DNA from: Agelaius tricolor
Lineage: Eukaryota > Chordata > Aves > Passeriformes > Icteridae
DNA length: 64,000 bases
Direction: 5' to 3'
Assembly: GCA_023055355.1 (NCBI GenBank)
Contig: JALJCS010000004.1
Location: forward strand, 18,378,244 to 18,442,243
Of this stretch, positions 11,317 through 22,717 are shown one piece after another. The translations under genes and the position numbers were made by a program. How positions within the stretch are numbered: position 1 is the stretch's first letter; each line of letters begins with the position of its first letter. The notes beneath the pieces are model-generated. The model saw only the letters and a list, made by a program, of their open reading frames with translations. It had not been told where the DNA came from and did no database searches.

Positions 11317-14300
11317 AGTTTCTGCTTTGGTAAGTGTGATAGTGAAAACACTTAGAAGCATTTATGTGTAAAAGTAATAGAGATTGCCTGAGTATTAATG
11401 ACTGTATAGCATAATTTTATACTGCAGATTGCATACATTGAACTCCAAGCAGAAAATTGTGCAGTTATCTTCAAAACTGTATGTATCTTCAAAACTTAGT
11501 CCCAACCTAGAGAAAGCATGTTTCATATATGTGCATATATTTTGCCATTTAAAACGTACAGCTAATTTCAGTGCTCTTGCACTTTGTCTGTCAGATTCTC
11601 TATTGATTAACACTTTCCTGTCTGGGAGGAGATGCATGGTCACACTGCAAATATGTTTCCGTATATATTTGAGCATGGTTACTATTATGCAATATAAAGA
11701 CAAGGAAAACTATTACATTCATACATCAACTTCTATTTCTTTGTAAAATTTCTTGCCTTCTCTGACCTGATGTGCCTCCACCAGAGAAATAAGCTACGGT
11801 TGATTTATTCAACTAATGTATCAATATCACAGACTTCAAACCCATAAAATCTAGTAAGCTACTTTGTGTTATTTTTGTACTCGTATCCTGTCACAGTGCT
11901 CTGGAAATCAGGAATGAAAGAGTCATTTTACTTTTCGCCTCTGCAATAAACCAAAAGTGTTATCTCCCATTTCTTCAGGGACAAGACAGTGCAATCTTGT
12001 GGGGGGGGAAGAAAAAAAGGAGCAAATGAAAGGATAATGTTCTAACAGATGCATAATAAAGATAAAGTTGTGGAAAGAATGTATTGTGTTAAGGACTCTA
12101 CAGAAGAAAATAAGAGAGATGCTGCATAATGTACCTGCTGAATCACCTATGAGCAAATGCTTTGGATTTCACTGGATTTTATCACTGAATTCCAACAGTG
12201 ATAAAACAGTTTTGCTTCATTTACTTTTGTTGTTAATTAAAGTGATCTTCCTTTATAAAGATGATTCATAATTCTTCTGTGGCCTGTTTTGATTTTGGCC
12301 TTGACAGTACATTGACTTATACTTTAAATAAGACTAACTTCTCATCCAGTCATTTTCTGTTCAAATCCTCCTTTATAGTATAATGGAAGACTAGAGGTCA
12401 AAATCCACTTTACTGTCTCTGTAATCATCTGCTCCAATGTTTTGCTAAGGTGGAAAGCATAATGACCTGCAAATGCACCAGCTGCAAACCCAAGTCCAGC
12501 TGCTGTCACAGTTCTGGTCAGCTGTCAGTCCAGCCTGGCTGGGCCCCAGATGGCTCCCAGAGGGACATGGGTGTACTTGGCACCGTGTAGGCCCCCAGAG
12601 GAGGAGGCTGTGACTCCTTCCATGATGAAAGGGAGAAGGGAATGTGTAGTTGATGTGTTACCAACTTTCAGAATCATTTCAATCAGCCCACTCATCACCC
12701 CACTTCTCCAAATTTGTATGATCTTGTCATACCAACTTGAGTTTTCTCAAGCGTATCCTCAGTTCTCTTTTACTGGTATTTTCTCCTTCTGTCTTGTGCA
12801 CATGCTTGAGACACCCTTAGCTCTTGTGAAATGTAATCTATTTATTTATTTCTAAAGAAATATGTTTGGGGGAATTTTTTTAGGTTGGTTGGTTGATTGG
12901 TTTTGGTTTTTTTTTTGGGGGGGGTGGTGTTTGGGTTTTTTTTTTGGTTGGTTGATTTGGTTGGTTTGGGGATATTTTAGTTGTGGATCAGTTTTACTCA
13001 TGAAAATGTTGTTATCAAGAATTTTTATTTGCTTTGCTTTGTTCATTTGAGCTATTTTTTATCAGTTTCTACTATTGGGAGAAAATACTGATACTGTTGA
13101 ACAGATTATATGGGACTATGAACACAACTATGTTTTCATTTTCCTACTAATATTGAACAGGTAAAGCTACTTATTAGAATAAAACAAACTGGTTAGGTAG
13201 CTCTTGATTTTCAATAAAACTTCTTTAGAAAAGTAAACATGCATGCTTTCATTACCATGGTTGTAACCTTTCAGTTTGAAGCTATAATGAGAACCAATGT
13301 TTATTGGTTCTCAAGATTCTTTTGTCCAGCATGGAGGAAAACCTAAACTTCATGTCTACAAGAAAATTCAAGTGCCCCTCTGTTTCTTTTCCCTCAGACA
13401 CTTCATTTATCATTTGATACAGGGTTTCTCAGATTTTGCATCTTCTATGGAAGTGTCACAGAGTAGCACAGAGATTAGTCTCCTCTCCTTACTCTCTCAG
13501 AGGGCCAAACTTGGCCAATAGACACTATAGTCACAAACTTTGTTTCAGGAAGGTGTTTTTGTTTCAAAATTATATTTGGACCTTTTAAAAAGAGTTCCCT
13601 AGCCCTCCACATAAAACCATATAAACTACTAAGAGCTAAGAGGAAATTTTCTCTCATGTATTAATATGAAAAAAAAAATACAAAATAAAAACCAAGATAT
13701 TGTTAGTTTCTGGCACAAAGAACCCTAACAAGAATCCTACAAGTAACACTGCATATCTTATTCCCAAATGATTTTTTAAAAGGGGATGTAGTTGATATGA
13801 TAATTCAAAATTGTCTATCCATGTAAAAATTAAAACCAGTCAAAAGGTATTACAAAACAATATTGCCAACTCTAAAAACTAGTCAAGAAAGCATTATAAG
13901 AAATTAAATGCAGCTAAATACACAAAGTGATGAACAAGATCAATCCTTAGTTTAGATACACAGTGATGACTGTAACATCTTAGAGATATGCTAGGCATAA
14001 AAAAGACATTGGAAATTTTTACAAAATAATAGCTCTGAGAACATATATGCAGCTAAATTCCTATGTATTACTCTATAAAGTTTCAGCCTAACTAACTCTT
14101 GAATACTGTTCACAGTTCAGAGACATGGTACACAAATAAGCAGCAGAGCAGCTCATCTCCTTTTATTATGGTCTGAAAATAATTTAATCAATTTATACAA
14201 CAAAAATTCACCATGGACTATGAACACAATAGTTATAACTAGCAAAAAACTTTCTCAGCCCTTAAGCTAGTAAGTTGTAATGGTTTGCATCCGGACAACA

Positions 14301-14683
14301 TTTTATTTCCATCTCGAAGGTTAGTGTCTGCTGGAAACAGCCAATATCTTGCACTGAAGCCGGGAACCATTCCCAAACATGTTCTGGGAAAGTATTCATT
14401 GACACAAATTATATTATGCTTATGGGCATCTTTTGCCTTCAATCATCAGAATAAGTTCTCAGACTTGTTCCCTAGCCATGTCCAGTGGACTAGCACAAAA
14501 ATAGTAGACAGGCATCTGTTACAGGCTTTTGACACAGATGGGATATTCAGCTAAATGAATCATTGATCCAAAATAGTCTGATTATTTTACTTTTAAAAGT
14601 TTTCAGTGGTGCTGAAAAGAAGAATCTTCTTTGGGGTCTATACATACATTATTACCATTTCTGAGAGAAGATTAGAAGCCTGG
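11317..14683. other. AT-rich non-coding stretch, no gene recognised
   Basis: No exon or RNA gene was recognised. The features are a G-run near 12000, a GC-richer patch at about 12520-12630 of unknown origin, and a strong T/G tract at 12864-12972. Open frames at 11429-11746, 12550-12855 and 14285-14554 lack recognisable domains. Confidence 0.6.
12864..12972. repeat. T/G-rich low-complexity tract
   Basis: Strand-asymmetric run made of GGTT and TTTTGG words with T-runs of about 10 and a G-run of 8. Open frames on both strands over this segment, rich in W/F/G or N/Q/K/P, are products of the repeat and not proteins. Confidence 0.9.
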
Positions 14684-15087
14684 AGCACAGCCAGCCACAG
14701 CATGGACTGCATCAAAAGCAATGTAATAAAGAAGTTCAAGGGAGGGGATTCTCCCTCACTTGCTCTCATGAGACCCCAGGTACAGTTCTCCACCCAGGTC
14801 TGGGGTTCTCAGCACAGGAAAGACATACACCTCTTTGAGCCAGTTCAGAGGAGAGCCAAAAAATATTAGAGGGATGGAATGTCTCTCCTATGAGGAAAGG
14901 CTGAGAGAACTGGGGTTGTTCAGTCTGGAGAAGAGAAGGCACCAGGGAGACCTCCTTGTAGCCTTTCAATACTTAATGGGGTTTATAAACAAAAACAGCC
15001 ACAGACTTTTTAGTAGAGGCTACTGTGGTAGTACAAAGGTCAGTGGTTTTTTAAATTAAAAGAAAGCATATTCAGACTAAATACAAG
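14684..15087 (+). mobile_element. CR1 LINE, 5' segment of a copy split by an LTR
   Basis: Upstream half of a CR1 copy. It covers the end of ORF2 ('gactgcatcaaaagcaatgt', 'ctctcatgagacccc', 'gttctcagcacaggaaagac') and then 'ctcctatgaggaaaggctga', 'tcagtctggagaagagaagg' and 'cagactaaatacaag'. It stops abruptly where CR1 would continue with 'gaagaaattcttt', and that continuation reappears at 16072 after a 979-bp insertion. The last five bases, acaag, are the left copy of the target-site duplication. The copy is dead. Confidence 0.94.
15083..15087. repeat. Target-site duplication, left copy (acaag)
   Basis: The pentamer acaag lies immediately before the TGTGAGG start of the LTR and is repeated exactly at 16067-16071 after its ...ACAACA end. 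Five-base duplications are typical of ERVL-type integration. Confidence 0.8.
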
Positions 15088-15660
15088 TGTGAGGAGCCAG
15101 TTTAGTTTTGTTATGCCTCAACAAAGTTTGTCAGAGGCACGTGGGGGAGGGGTTGCACATGTGCCATGTCCATGAGGCAGCTAGGAGAAGATGGAAGAAA
15201 GCCTTGTCTATGGGGGGACCTCACCTGGCAAGCAGTTCATGTCTCTCATGGGACAGGCATGGGAACACTGTAGATGCTGTGCCCCAGAGACACTCTCCAG
15301 TCAGATGGCAAAGGGTCTCTACCAATGGACTGCAGTGGGACATCAGACTGGGCCATGGTCTCCTGTCAGCAGGCAGACTTTGGGAAGAGTCAGGGCCATA
15401 AAAAGTAACTGCATCATACCCCTTGGGGGGCTCTTTGGGGTTGCTCCTTTTGGCTCTTTGTGGGCTCTTCAAACTTACTTTTGGAGTTCTGCCTTTTAGC
15501 TCTCCAGCGCTCGCTGGCTCTTGCTCACCCTCACATCAGTCCTGCCTCCGTGTGTCCCTGAGCAGCACCTGGCCTGTTTTGTCTCTGTGTCCTTGCCTGA
15601 GCCACCTGCATCCACCCCTGTCTGCCTCTGACACCACCCACTACTGTGATCCTACTGTGA

Positions 15661-15766
15661 CCCTGCCCGGGCTCCTGCCCTCCTGTCAGATCCCCTCCCC
15701 TCATGTCCCACCACCCTGCCTGGGCTCCTGCCCTCCTGCCCGAACCCCCTCCCCTCGTGTCCAGGA
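15661..15766. repeat. 53-bp tandem duplication inside the LTR
   Basis: Two adjacent C-rich units, at 15661-15713 and 15714-15766, share 'gggctcctgccctcctg' and 'cccctcccctc' with a few substitutions. The duplication lies within the LTR and is probably older than or contemporary with its insertion. Confidence 0.85.
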
Positions 15767-15804
15767 GGAGCCGTGTCCAGGCCGGCAGTGTGCACAGCCC
15801 CACC

Positions 15805-15858
15805 TTGGGACATCGAGGGCACTCCCTCGATGTCCCAATAGAGGGCACGCCCTCTATT
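15805..15858. repeat. Two overlapping perfect hairpins
   Basis: Bases 15805-15819 (ttgggacatcgaggg) pair perfectly with 15824-15838, leaving the 4-base loop cact. Bases 15837-15846 (aatagagggc) pair perfectly with 15849-15858, leaving the 2-base loop ac. The two stems share bases 15837-15838. Their apices are alike (gagggcactccctc and gagggcacgccctc), so one may be a partial copy of the other. The pairing is directly visible; any role in LTR transcription is unknown. Confidence 0.9.
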
Positions 15859-16066
15859 CCCACTGTCTTCTCTTTCCCTCTCTCTCCCATTTTTCTTCCT
15901 CTTGCTCTGTCTTCTCTAGCCCTCTTTAATTGACTGTATTTATTTTGCTCTTTTGTTACCAAGAAACGGTTCTCAAATGCAATGTTTGCCTCATTTGGCT
16001 TAATTTAGTTCCCGACCATCCATTATTAAAAGAGCTCTTCATTGTTCCCCACATTGGAACACAACA

Positions 16067-16274
16067 ACAAGGAAAAAAAATATGATGGTGGTGTTAAAAC
16101 TCTGGAACAGAGCTGCCCAGAAAGGCAGTAGATATCCCTGTAAACATTTAAAGTCAGGTTGGATGGGGCACTGAATAACCTGATCTAGTTGAAGATGTCC
16201 TTGCTTATAGCAGGGTAGTTGGACTAGATGACATTTAAAGGTCCTTTCCAACCCAAACTATTCTGATTCTATGA
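16067..16274 (+). mobile_element. CR1 LINE, 3' segment of the split copy
   Basis: Continuation of the CR1 at 14684-15087. After the right copy of the duplication (acaag, 16067-16071) it reads 'gatggtggtgttaaaactctgg', 'gagctgcccagaaagg', 'gtcaggttggatgggg', 'actagatgacattta' and 'ggtcctttccaacccaaa', and ends in 'attctatgac'. The two segments together form one ordinary 5'-truncated CR1 of about 610 bp, which predates the LTR. Confidence 0.94.
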
Positions 16275-16722
16275 CTCCTTTTCCTTTAGGAATTTACAAT
16301 TCTGATGTACTTCTATATATGTCTTGGGTCAGCCACTGATGCTTTCTTAGGAGACACATTGCTGTAAAGGAAAAATCATCTCTATAAAGAGACTCAGATG
16401 AGAAGGACACAATGTAATCTGTAAGCAAAATGCATGTCTGCAAACAGATCTTCCTCCTAGAATTTAGTTTCACAGTTTAAGCATAGATTATCCACAATGA
16501 TCTCTTGATTTTTTCCCCCTTTAATTGCATATTTACTCAGGATACAAATTCTCCTCTCTTAAAGACAGAGGAGCTAATACACTGAATGACCATTAAAATA
16601 GTGCTAGAAATATTGTCTCTGTACCACAGATAACTTCAATGCTTTTTGTGAGTGTCTGCTTCACCACGTGAAAGATCCAGCAATATCTCTTTCAGAAAAT
16701 ATGGCAATATTGTGATTCATCT

Positions 16723-16796
16723 CCTTCCTTCCTTCCTTCCTTCCTTCCTTCCTTCCTTCCTTCCTTCCTTCCTTCCTTCCTTCCTTCCTTCCTTCC
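16723..16796. repeat. (CTTC)n microsatellite
   Basis: A pure 74-bp run of the tetramer CTTC (GAAG on the other strand), followed to about 16885 by degenerate cttcc/cacttcc units. The open frames across it (16652-16930 + and 16661-16933 -) encode repetitive FLPS or GRKE peptides and are artefacts of the repeat. Confidence 0.97.
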
Positions 16797-17710
16797 ACCA
16801 CTTCCTTCCTTCCTCCATTTCCACCACTTTCCTTCTGCCATTTCCTTCCTTCTGCCACTTCCTTCCTTCCGCCACTTCCTTCCCTTCTAGTGCTCCAAGA
16901 ACACAGGCTAATGTTGTAGTTTGCTACTGACAAAAAAAATCACTCCATTTTCTTTCAGATGCTCTCAAATTGCATTGATGGAGGTATCAGAGTAGATATC
17001 AAAGGCAGAATGTTTTACAAAGTTATCTTACCAAAGATGAAAAATCTTACAGCTGCTTTATTCATGAATTCTCAAGACCATAAGTTTCAAAACTAGAACA
17101 GCAGTAAGAAGAGACCACCTTGAAAAAGAGGAAAACTAAACAAAGGTAAGACCTGCTTATCACTACTGTTTATGATCAAAATATGTTAAATGTTTTTGTT
17201 GAATTTTAATAGACTGAATTTTAAGAGATTGAAGTCTCTGCTTTTGTGAATAATTTATTTGAGATGTTGTCAGTCTGCTTAATAAAAATGCTTTTCTCTT
17301 TATAAACTCAGGAAAAAAACATTTTTAGAAGTCCTCTATGCTAATTCACAGGACTTTTATGATCATAGAAAAACAAGATTATTGGTAAGGTAGGCTCATA
17401 CAGGGAGAAATTTGTAAGGTTTTTATTGAAATATTAGGCTTTGTCACAAGACTAAGAAATACAGAAGATCTACAAGTGGCAATTAAGAAATAAAGAAGGA
17501 AAGAAACATTAACACAAAAGTTGCCATAAAAAGACTTCTAAATCATCAAGAAATAGATTAAAAGAATCTGTGATTCAGAAAATTTAACAAAATACATTCT
17601 TATTTTTAAATTTGAGGGAGTAAAGTGTGGAAATAAGAAAAATTAATTTAGTTCTTACCTGAAGCAATTATGGTATTTCCCTACTCTGTCCTTCTTGGTC
17701 CACCTAATTT

Positions 17711-17782
17711 TATCACCTGTATCTGGCTCAAAGTCTGTATCATTTGTATCACCTGTAGCTGGCTCAAAGCTTTCATATTTAG
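17711..17782. repeat. 36-bp tandem duplication
   Basis: Two adjacent units begin tatcacctgta at 17711 and 17747, and both contain 'ctggctcaaag'. They differ at several positions. This is a simple local duplication with no known function. Confidence 0.8.
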
Positions 17783-18471
17783 AAAAGGTAGTGAAGCTGT
17801 AGATATTCCATGTCTATTGTTAGTTTTTCAATTAGATTTTCCCACTGGATTTTAGCTTTTCAAATTGTAATTAATATGGGAATTGATTCCAAATTAGTTA
17901 ATCTGTTTATGTTCTTTTCTCAGACTGACTAAAAGAATTTTTGGTCTCAACTTCCATTGCATTTAAGCATTTATCTGAAGAAAATGGCTTGAACCATAGT
18001 AGAAAACTAAAAACACACACCTCCCTTCCAGTCCAGTAACATCTCTACACTCTGTTATTTCTCCTTTTTTTGTGTATGTGAGTTTTAGAGGCAAACATGC
18101 ATAGCTTACACCAAAAGTTTTGAATGTTCCAAGCTAGCAACAGAAGAATTCCTAAACTTCTGAAGATCTCAAAAAACCCCACTGCTTTCCCATCAGTATT
18201 TTTACTTAACACTTTTTTAGTTGGAATATCTAAGCTGATTGCAAGTTTCATATACCTTTACTAAACAGCAAAGCTGTCCTAGGAGAACTCTAAACCAAGC
18301 CATCCATTTCCAATACTGTAACATATCTTCCTTTAGTTTTATCTATTCCTCTCTTTGAGGCTGAGTTGCGAAGCAGGTAACTGATGTGAGCAAAGAAAAA
18401 ATGCTCTTGGGAAAAGAAGGGATTGATTTAGAGGCTTGCTGCTCCTTTGCTCCTGAAGTGCTGATGCCTCT

Positions 18472-18508
18472 CTACTGCTCTGTAGGCTGTAGGGCTACAG
18501 AGCAGTAG
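18472..18508. repeat. Perfect 14-bp inverted repeat next to CTGTAG repeats
   Basis: Arms ctactgctctgtag (18472-18485) and ctacagagcagtag (18495-18508) are exact reverse complements with a 9-base loop. The loop word gctgtag is repeated twice just downstream, so the hairpin sits in a small locally rearranged patch. Confidence 0.88.
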
Positions 18509-21139
18509 GCTGTAGGCTGTAGCCCCCTGTAAGGCTCTTTATATGAGTTCCCTTAAATACCAGTGCTGCTTGTCCTACTAAAAGAAACTAATACGCTATC
18601 TGTATGTAACAGACAGTGAATGTGTCAGGAAAGGGAAAAAAAGAAGGAAGAGCATATATTTTTATCAGCCTACAAAGCAACAAGCTGATTCAGCTGTATG
18701 GTACGCCAGAAGAAGAACATCAGTAGGAGTTTAGATGCATTAGTGTGGGCATATCAGTTTGCATTTTATTGCCATCTAGAATAGCATAGAATATTCTAAA
18801 CCAAATTCTATCTACGTCTAGACCTTTCCCTTTACTATTAAGATCTCCTTACCAAGACCCTGTATGTCAAGGATTAAATATCAGAGTGATCTCCTCAAGA
18901 CAGCTGCCTTTGCATTCCTAAGTAGTCTTTTGCACACACTGTTAATCTACTTTTCAATATATTCTAGGAGACAAAATATTTTGGTTACAAAATAATATGG
19001 TTACAAAAATGGAACTTTAGACATTTATCCTTTTTTTACACAATCTGTCGATATGCTTGGACAGAAGGCTTGTGCACTGCTCACAGGCAGCTTTCTTCAG
19101 TCAATGAAAATGTTTCAAGATAATCAATGGACAGAATTCAAATGTCCAGATGCAATTCCTGCAGCACCTTCTGGACATCAGAATGCATTTAGGCTTCCTC
19201 TTTACCAAGACAGTTCTTATGTTATACAAATGACTTTTTTTTTCACATTTCTTTCAACTTTTCACTATAGTTCTCTTAATTGGTAGGGAATAAAAGTTGT
19301 AGTATGTTTCAAGCTCATTTGAAGTTGATAAAGTAGCCTTGCAATATTTGCTTAAGTTAGAAAGACAGTCTGACATAAATGGACAGTTTAAAGTGACCAA
19401 TCTACTGAGGTTTTAATGGCAAGAAACCACTTGGATAATCAAGGGAAGTTCCTAGTCAGTCTGATGCAGGGCTTTCTTCCTGTTGATTTTTTTTTTTTTT
19501 TTACTATTAGTGTTGGTTAAAGACAATAATTTCACTGTGCTTCAACATCAATTGAGAAGACATCAAGATGTTCACAAGAATTGAAGGAAACTGACATTTC
19601 TATATTGTTACCTGTGAATCATCTAGGATACTACTGAGATGACTAAAAAAATGGGGAGTATATTGCATGTAGTGCAATCTCTTTGTGCCTATATTACTTA
19701 AGCAAATTCTGCCACAAAATTCTTCAGACTATTGATTTGGTTTTAAGTCCCTTGTTGGAACTCTCTCCAAAATAAGCTGCAAAAGCATGACCCATTTGTG
19801 GCAAGAGTCAACTGTCTTGAATTATTTTCAATTTTTCTTTGATGTGTAAACAACCAGAGCTCAAAAAGCATGAGAAACACAGGTGTTAAAATCAAATGTA
19901 TAGTATTTTACTTGCTTCTCAAGTGTTCACTTGAATTCAAGCCTTAAACATTTATATTATACACTGCACTTTACTGTTTTTATGATCATAGTTATGACCT
20001 AGAAAACATATTATATTAAGGACTGTGGTTTTGTCAAAAAAAAGTCATTCCCTTTCCCACTGTTTGAAGTAGGAAATAGGCAAAAAATCTTCAAAATCTA
20101 TTTCTGAAATGAATGCCACAAATAAAAAGTATGAATCAGTGGGGGAAGAAAAGATGAGGAAAGGAGGAGCAACTAATTTAAAGACCACCAGCATTCTTTT
20201 AGATTTTAATTAACACCATGACAAGAACTTCAGATGCTATAAATATGAAAAAAGCAAATATTTCAATGCTGCAAAGATTATTGCTTAAAATCTACACCTG
20301 ATATTAATTACTTAAGATTTGAAATATTTAGAGGTTTTAGAGAATCATTACCCTGTATGAAAAAGTGAAGTTTATCTAGTTTACATTCAATATGGACATT
20401 AAATTTATTTAAACATGATTTGTGTCTAATTTACTAACCAATAAATCCTATATAAATGTCTGCAAAACAAAAGTTTAAATCTGTATACACAGTTTACATA
20501 ACATTTTGGTTCTTCCTTTAGCTTGCTAATACTTGAGATGGTAGAAACACCACAGTTCTTGCAATGAATTCACACTATCCACTTCAGGAAAACAAACCAT
20601 TGCAAAACACGGAAGAACTTCACCTCTGTTGGATTTAAAAGAGCACAGGTTAAGTTCAATCCATTATACACAGGGTTCTAAGAAAAGGCTTTGACTACCA
20701 TGTACATGAGAAAAGAGTAAGTTTTTTATTTTGACAGAAATTACAGTTGTTGGAAAAGATACTATTCACAAAAATTTTCTACTCTAATTAATTTTTTTTC
20801 TCTAATTAATGAACTTGTTGCGTAGGGATCAAAGCTGTAACAGCTGCTTATTCATAAGCAAGAGGGTAGATAAACACACCTACCAGGGTAGTGAAGAATG
20901 CTCCCAACCCTTTTCCAAAGAGAAGTAACCTAAGTCCAGCTATCCATCTACCTTGAGTAACGAACAGGAAGAATGGCAGCTTCATACTACACCCATGAGT
21001 TATGAATACCAGAGGAATCATAGAAACTTTGTAGGAAAGCTCACAACTGGAAAGCTCAAACTCTTTCAGTGAAATAGGAAAGAAATTGGAGGTGTATTTG
21101 CAGTCTATGTAAAAGGGGGAAGGTAAAGGTCCATTACTA

Positions 21140-21985
21140 AACAGGGAGTGAAACTTCACTAATACTGCTGAAAAGAGAGAGATTGTCAGTATCTTTGCCT
21201 CTGTCTTTGCCAGTGCTGCTGGACCTTAGATAACAGAAACAAGAGGCTATGATTCATACATTGACACACTGGTGCTGGAAGATGGACTGAGCTGTGATCT
21301 CTTGCAAGGACACAACCCACAAAAACTTATGGACCCAGACAGAATCTACCCCAAGGTGTCAAAAGAAGTGGCTGGCACTGTTTCAAGGCCACTGCCTATA
21401 ACATTTGATAAGCTGTGAGAATCAAGGGATGTCCCTCATGACTGGAAGAAGGCAAATGTCATGCCTATCTACAAAAAGGACTCAAGGACCAGGAAATGAC
21501 AGGCTTACTTCAATATCTGGCAAAGTAATGAAACAGGTCCTTGTATAAATTATTAAAAAACAAATAAAGAAGCAATAGGGGAAAGCCAGCTTTGGTTTAA
21601 CAAAATCAAGTCATGGCAGACTAACCTGATCACTTCTCTCAACTCAGGGAGAGCAGTGGATGTTTCTTGCAAGGACTTCAGCAAAGCATGAAGCAAAGCA
21701 CAGCTTCCCACTGCCTTCTCCTGGAAAAAATTGTAAGGTACAGATTGGTTGGATGGATGTGAAATGAATAGGAAACAAGCTAATAGGCTGCATTCAGAGC
21801 ATGCTGTTCAGAAGCTTTTAATCAGATGGGAAGCCTGCCCAAAGCTGGCTCTCTCAGGATTTGACAGAGGGCCCCATGCCCATGCAGTGCTTTCTCATTT
21901 GGCTTAGACAATGGCATAGAAAGCACTTCTGCCAAGTTTCTGATGACCTGAAACTGGGTGGTTGGGTGAACAAGTGGCTGGTTCA
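21140..21985 (+). mobile_element. Old CR1 LINE, decayed reverse-transcriptase region
   Basis: Fragment of CR1 ORF2. The order of conserved words follows the CR1 coding sequence: 'tttgcctctgtctttgccag', 'gatctcttgcaaggac', 'atggacccagacagaatcta', 'gactggaagaaggcaaatgt', 'atctacaaaaagga', 'agccagctttggtttaaca', 'gcagactaacctgatcac', 'ggacttcagcaaagc', and finally 'gccaagtttctgatgacctg', which corresponds to the F-A-D-D region of the enzyme. Frameshifts and stops are frequent, so it codes for nothing. It is older than the CR1 at 10935. It breaks off near 21985 and resumes at 23245 beyond LTR-derived DNA. Confidence 0.88.
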
Positions 21986-22116
21986 TGGTTCTCCAGCAGG
22001 ACAGGAGATAAAATACACAGATGTCATGGGTAACCCTTTCCAAAAAATATAATGCATATTGTATTCCATATCTGTCTAACCTGAGAAGCTGCATTTTGCA
22101 ATCCACAGCTGTTTCA

Positions 22117-22717
22117 GTGAATTTCTCAATACGTGTCTGCAGCAGGAACTGCCACCACCAGACCTGAAGAGGTTCACCACTGCCCCAGTCGCTGAGTTCT
22201 CTTGTTCTCAAGTTCTCCAGTTCCTGAGTTCTCCAGCCACCACTGCTGACAGAGCTGCCACTGCTCGGGCAGAGAGGGTCTGTGTGAGTCTGCATGAAGC
22301 AAACAGCTTAGGGGAGGCTTTTGACTGGTTTTGGACTCCAGAATCCTTTTGTTTTGTCCTTATTCCTTCTTGTTCTTTGAGGGAAAAGGGAGTTTTTGCA
22401 ATCACAGCAGTTTGGTTGCTGTGTTGTTTTTCTCTTTTTGTTCTCTCTCTCCATGTGTGGTTGAGAGAGGAGACCTTGCTTGCCATTTTGCCTTTGTCTC
22501 TCAGATGGTGTGGCCATCTATGGAGAGTGCTGTCTTGGAGGATGGCCATCTCAACCATTTTGTTTTATTTTGTTCCTGGGAAGTCTGTAAGAATTCAGCA
22601 TCTTTTTATTGAGTAAGTGATTATTAGTGTAATTTTTACCTGTTGCTGTTTCATTTTTTAGTAAACCTTTTTTTTTTTCCTTATAGCTTCTCACATTCAT
22701 CCTTCCTTATTCATGCA
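22117..22717 (+). mobile_element. Probable LTR fragment, sense on +, limits uncertain
   Basis: This is foreign to the flanking CR1. It contains a T-rich, GT/CT-rich stretch with 'ctctttttgttctctctctcc' character and a terminal U5-like segment: 'ttttttagtaaacc' (a polyadenylation-like AGTAAA), then 'cttatagcttctcacattc', ending ...tgca at 22717. Avian LTR U5 regions often have this shape. The left limit could lie anywhere from 21986 to 22134. Several overlapping open frames in both strands are not gene-like. No target-site duplication was found. Confidence 0.4.

Larger units (their letters stand above)
15088..16066 (+). mobile_element. Solo LTR of an endogenous retrovirus, inserted in CR1
   Basis: A 979-bp insertion that begins TGTGAGGAGC and ends GGAACACAACA, giving the TG...CA ends of an LTR. 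It is flanked by the 5-bp duplication acaag, and removing it rejoins the two CR1 halves. It is much richer in G+C than its surroundings. A TATA-like ataaaaag at about 15399 and an ATTAAA at 16025-16030 suggest plus-strand sense, but this is weak. There is no gag, pol or env sequence, so it is a solo LTR left by LTR-LTR recombination. The open frame at 15423-15929 (168 codons, proline/serine-rich) and its antisense partner are a by-product of the GC-rich LTR. The 5-bp duplication points to an ERVL-type element; the family name is not recognised. Confidence 0.85.
16275..21139. other. AT-rich non-coding stretch, no gene recognised
   Basis: No gene was recognised. Within it are the (CTTC)n array at 16723-16796, a 36-bp duplication at 17711-17782 and a perfect inverted repeat at 18472-18508. 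The open frames at 19053-19286 (+) and 20848-21159 (-) show no domain; the latter overlaps the start of an old CR1. Confidence 0.6.

Noticed and set aside
12864..12972. Interstitial telomere-like sequence
   Set aside because: The unit is irregular GGTT/TTTTGG and not TTAGGG.
12852..13050. Tryptophan/phenylalanine-rich (+) and asparagine/lysine-rich (-) frames
   Set aside because: Translation of the T/G low-complexity tract.
15423..15929. 168-codon open frame (+) and a 143-codon antisense frame
   Set aside because: Both lie wholly inside the GC-rich solo LTR, are proline/serine- or glycine/arginine-rich from C-rich repeats, and have no domain. Few stops are expected in such composition.
16652..16933. 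Frames encoding FLPS/GRKE repeats
   Set aside because: Direct translation of the (CTTC)n microsatellite.
22208..22616. Overlapping frames in four reading frames
   Set aside because: They lie in the LTR-like segment, show no recognisable protein and no splice-like limits.
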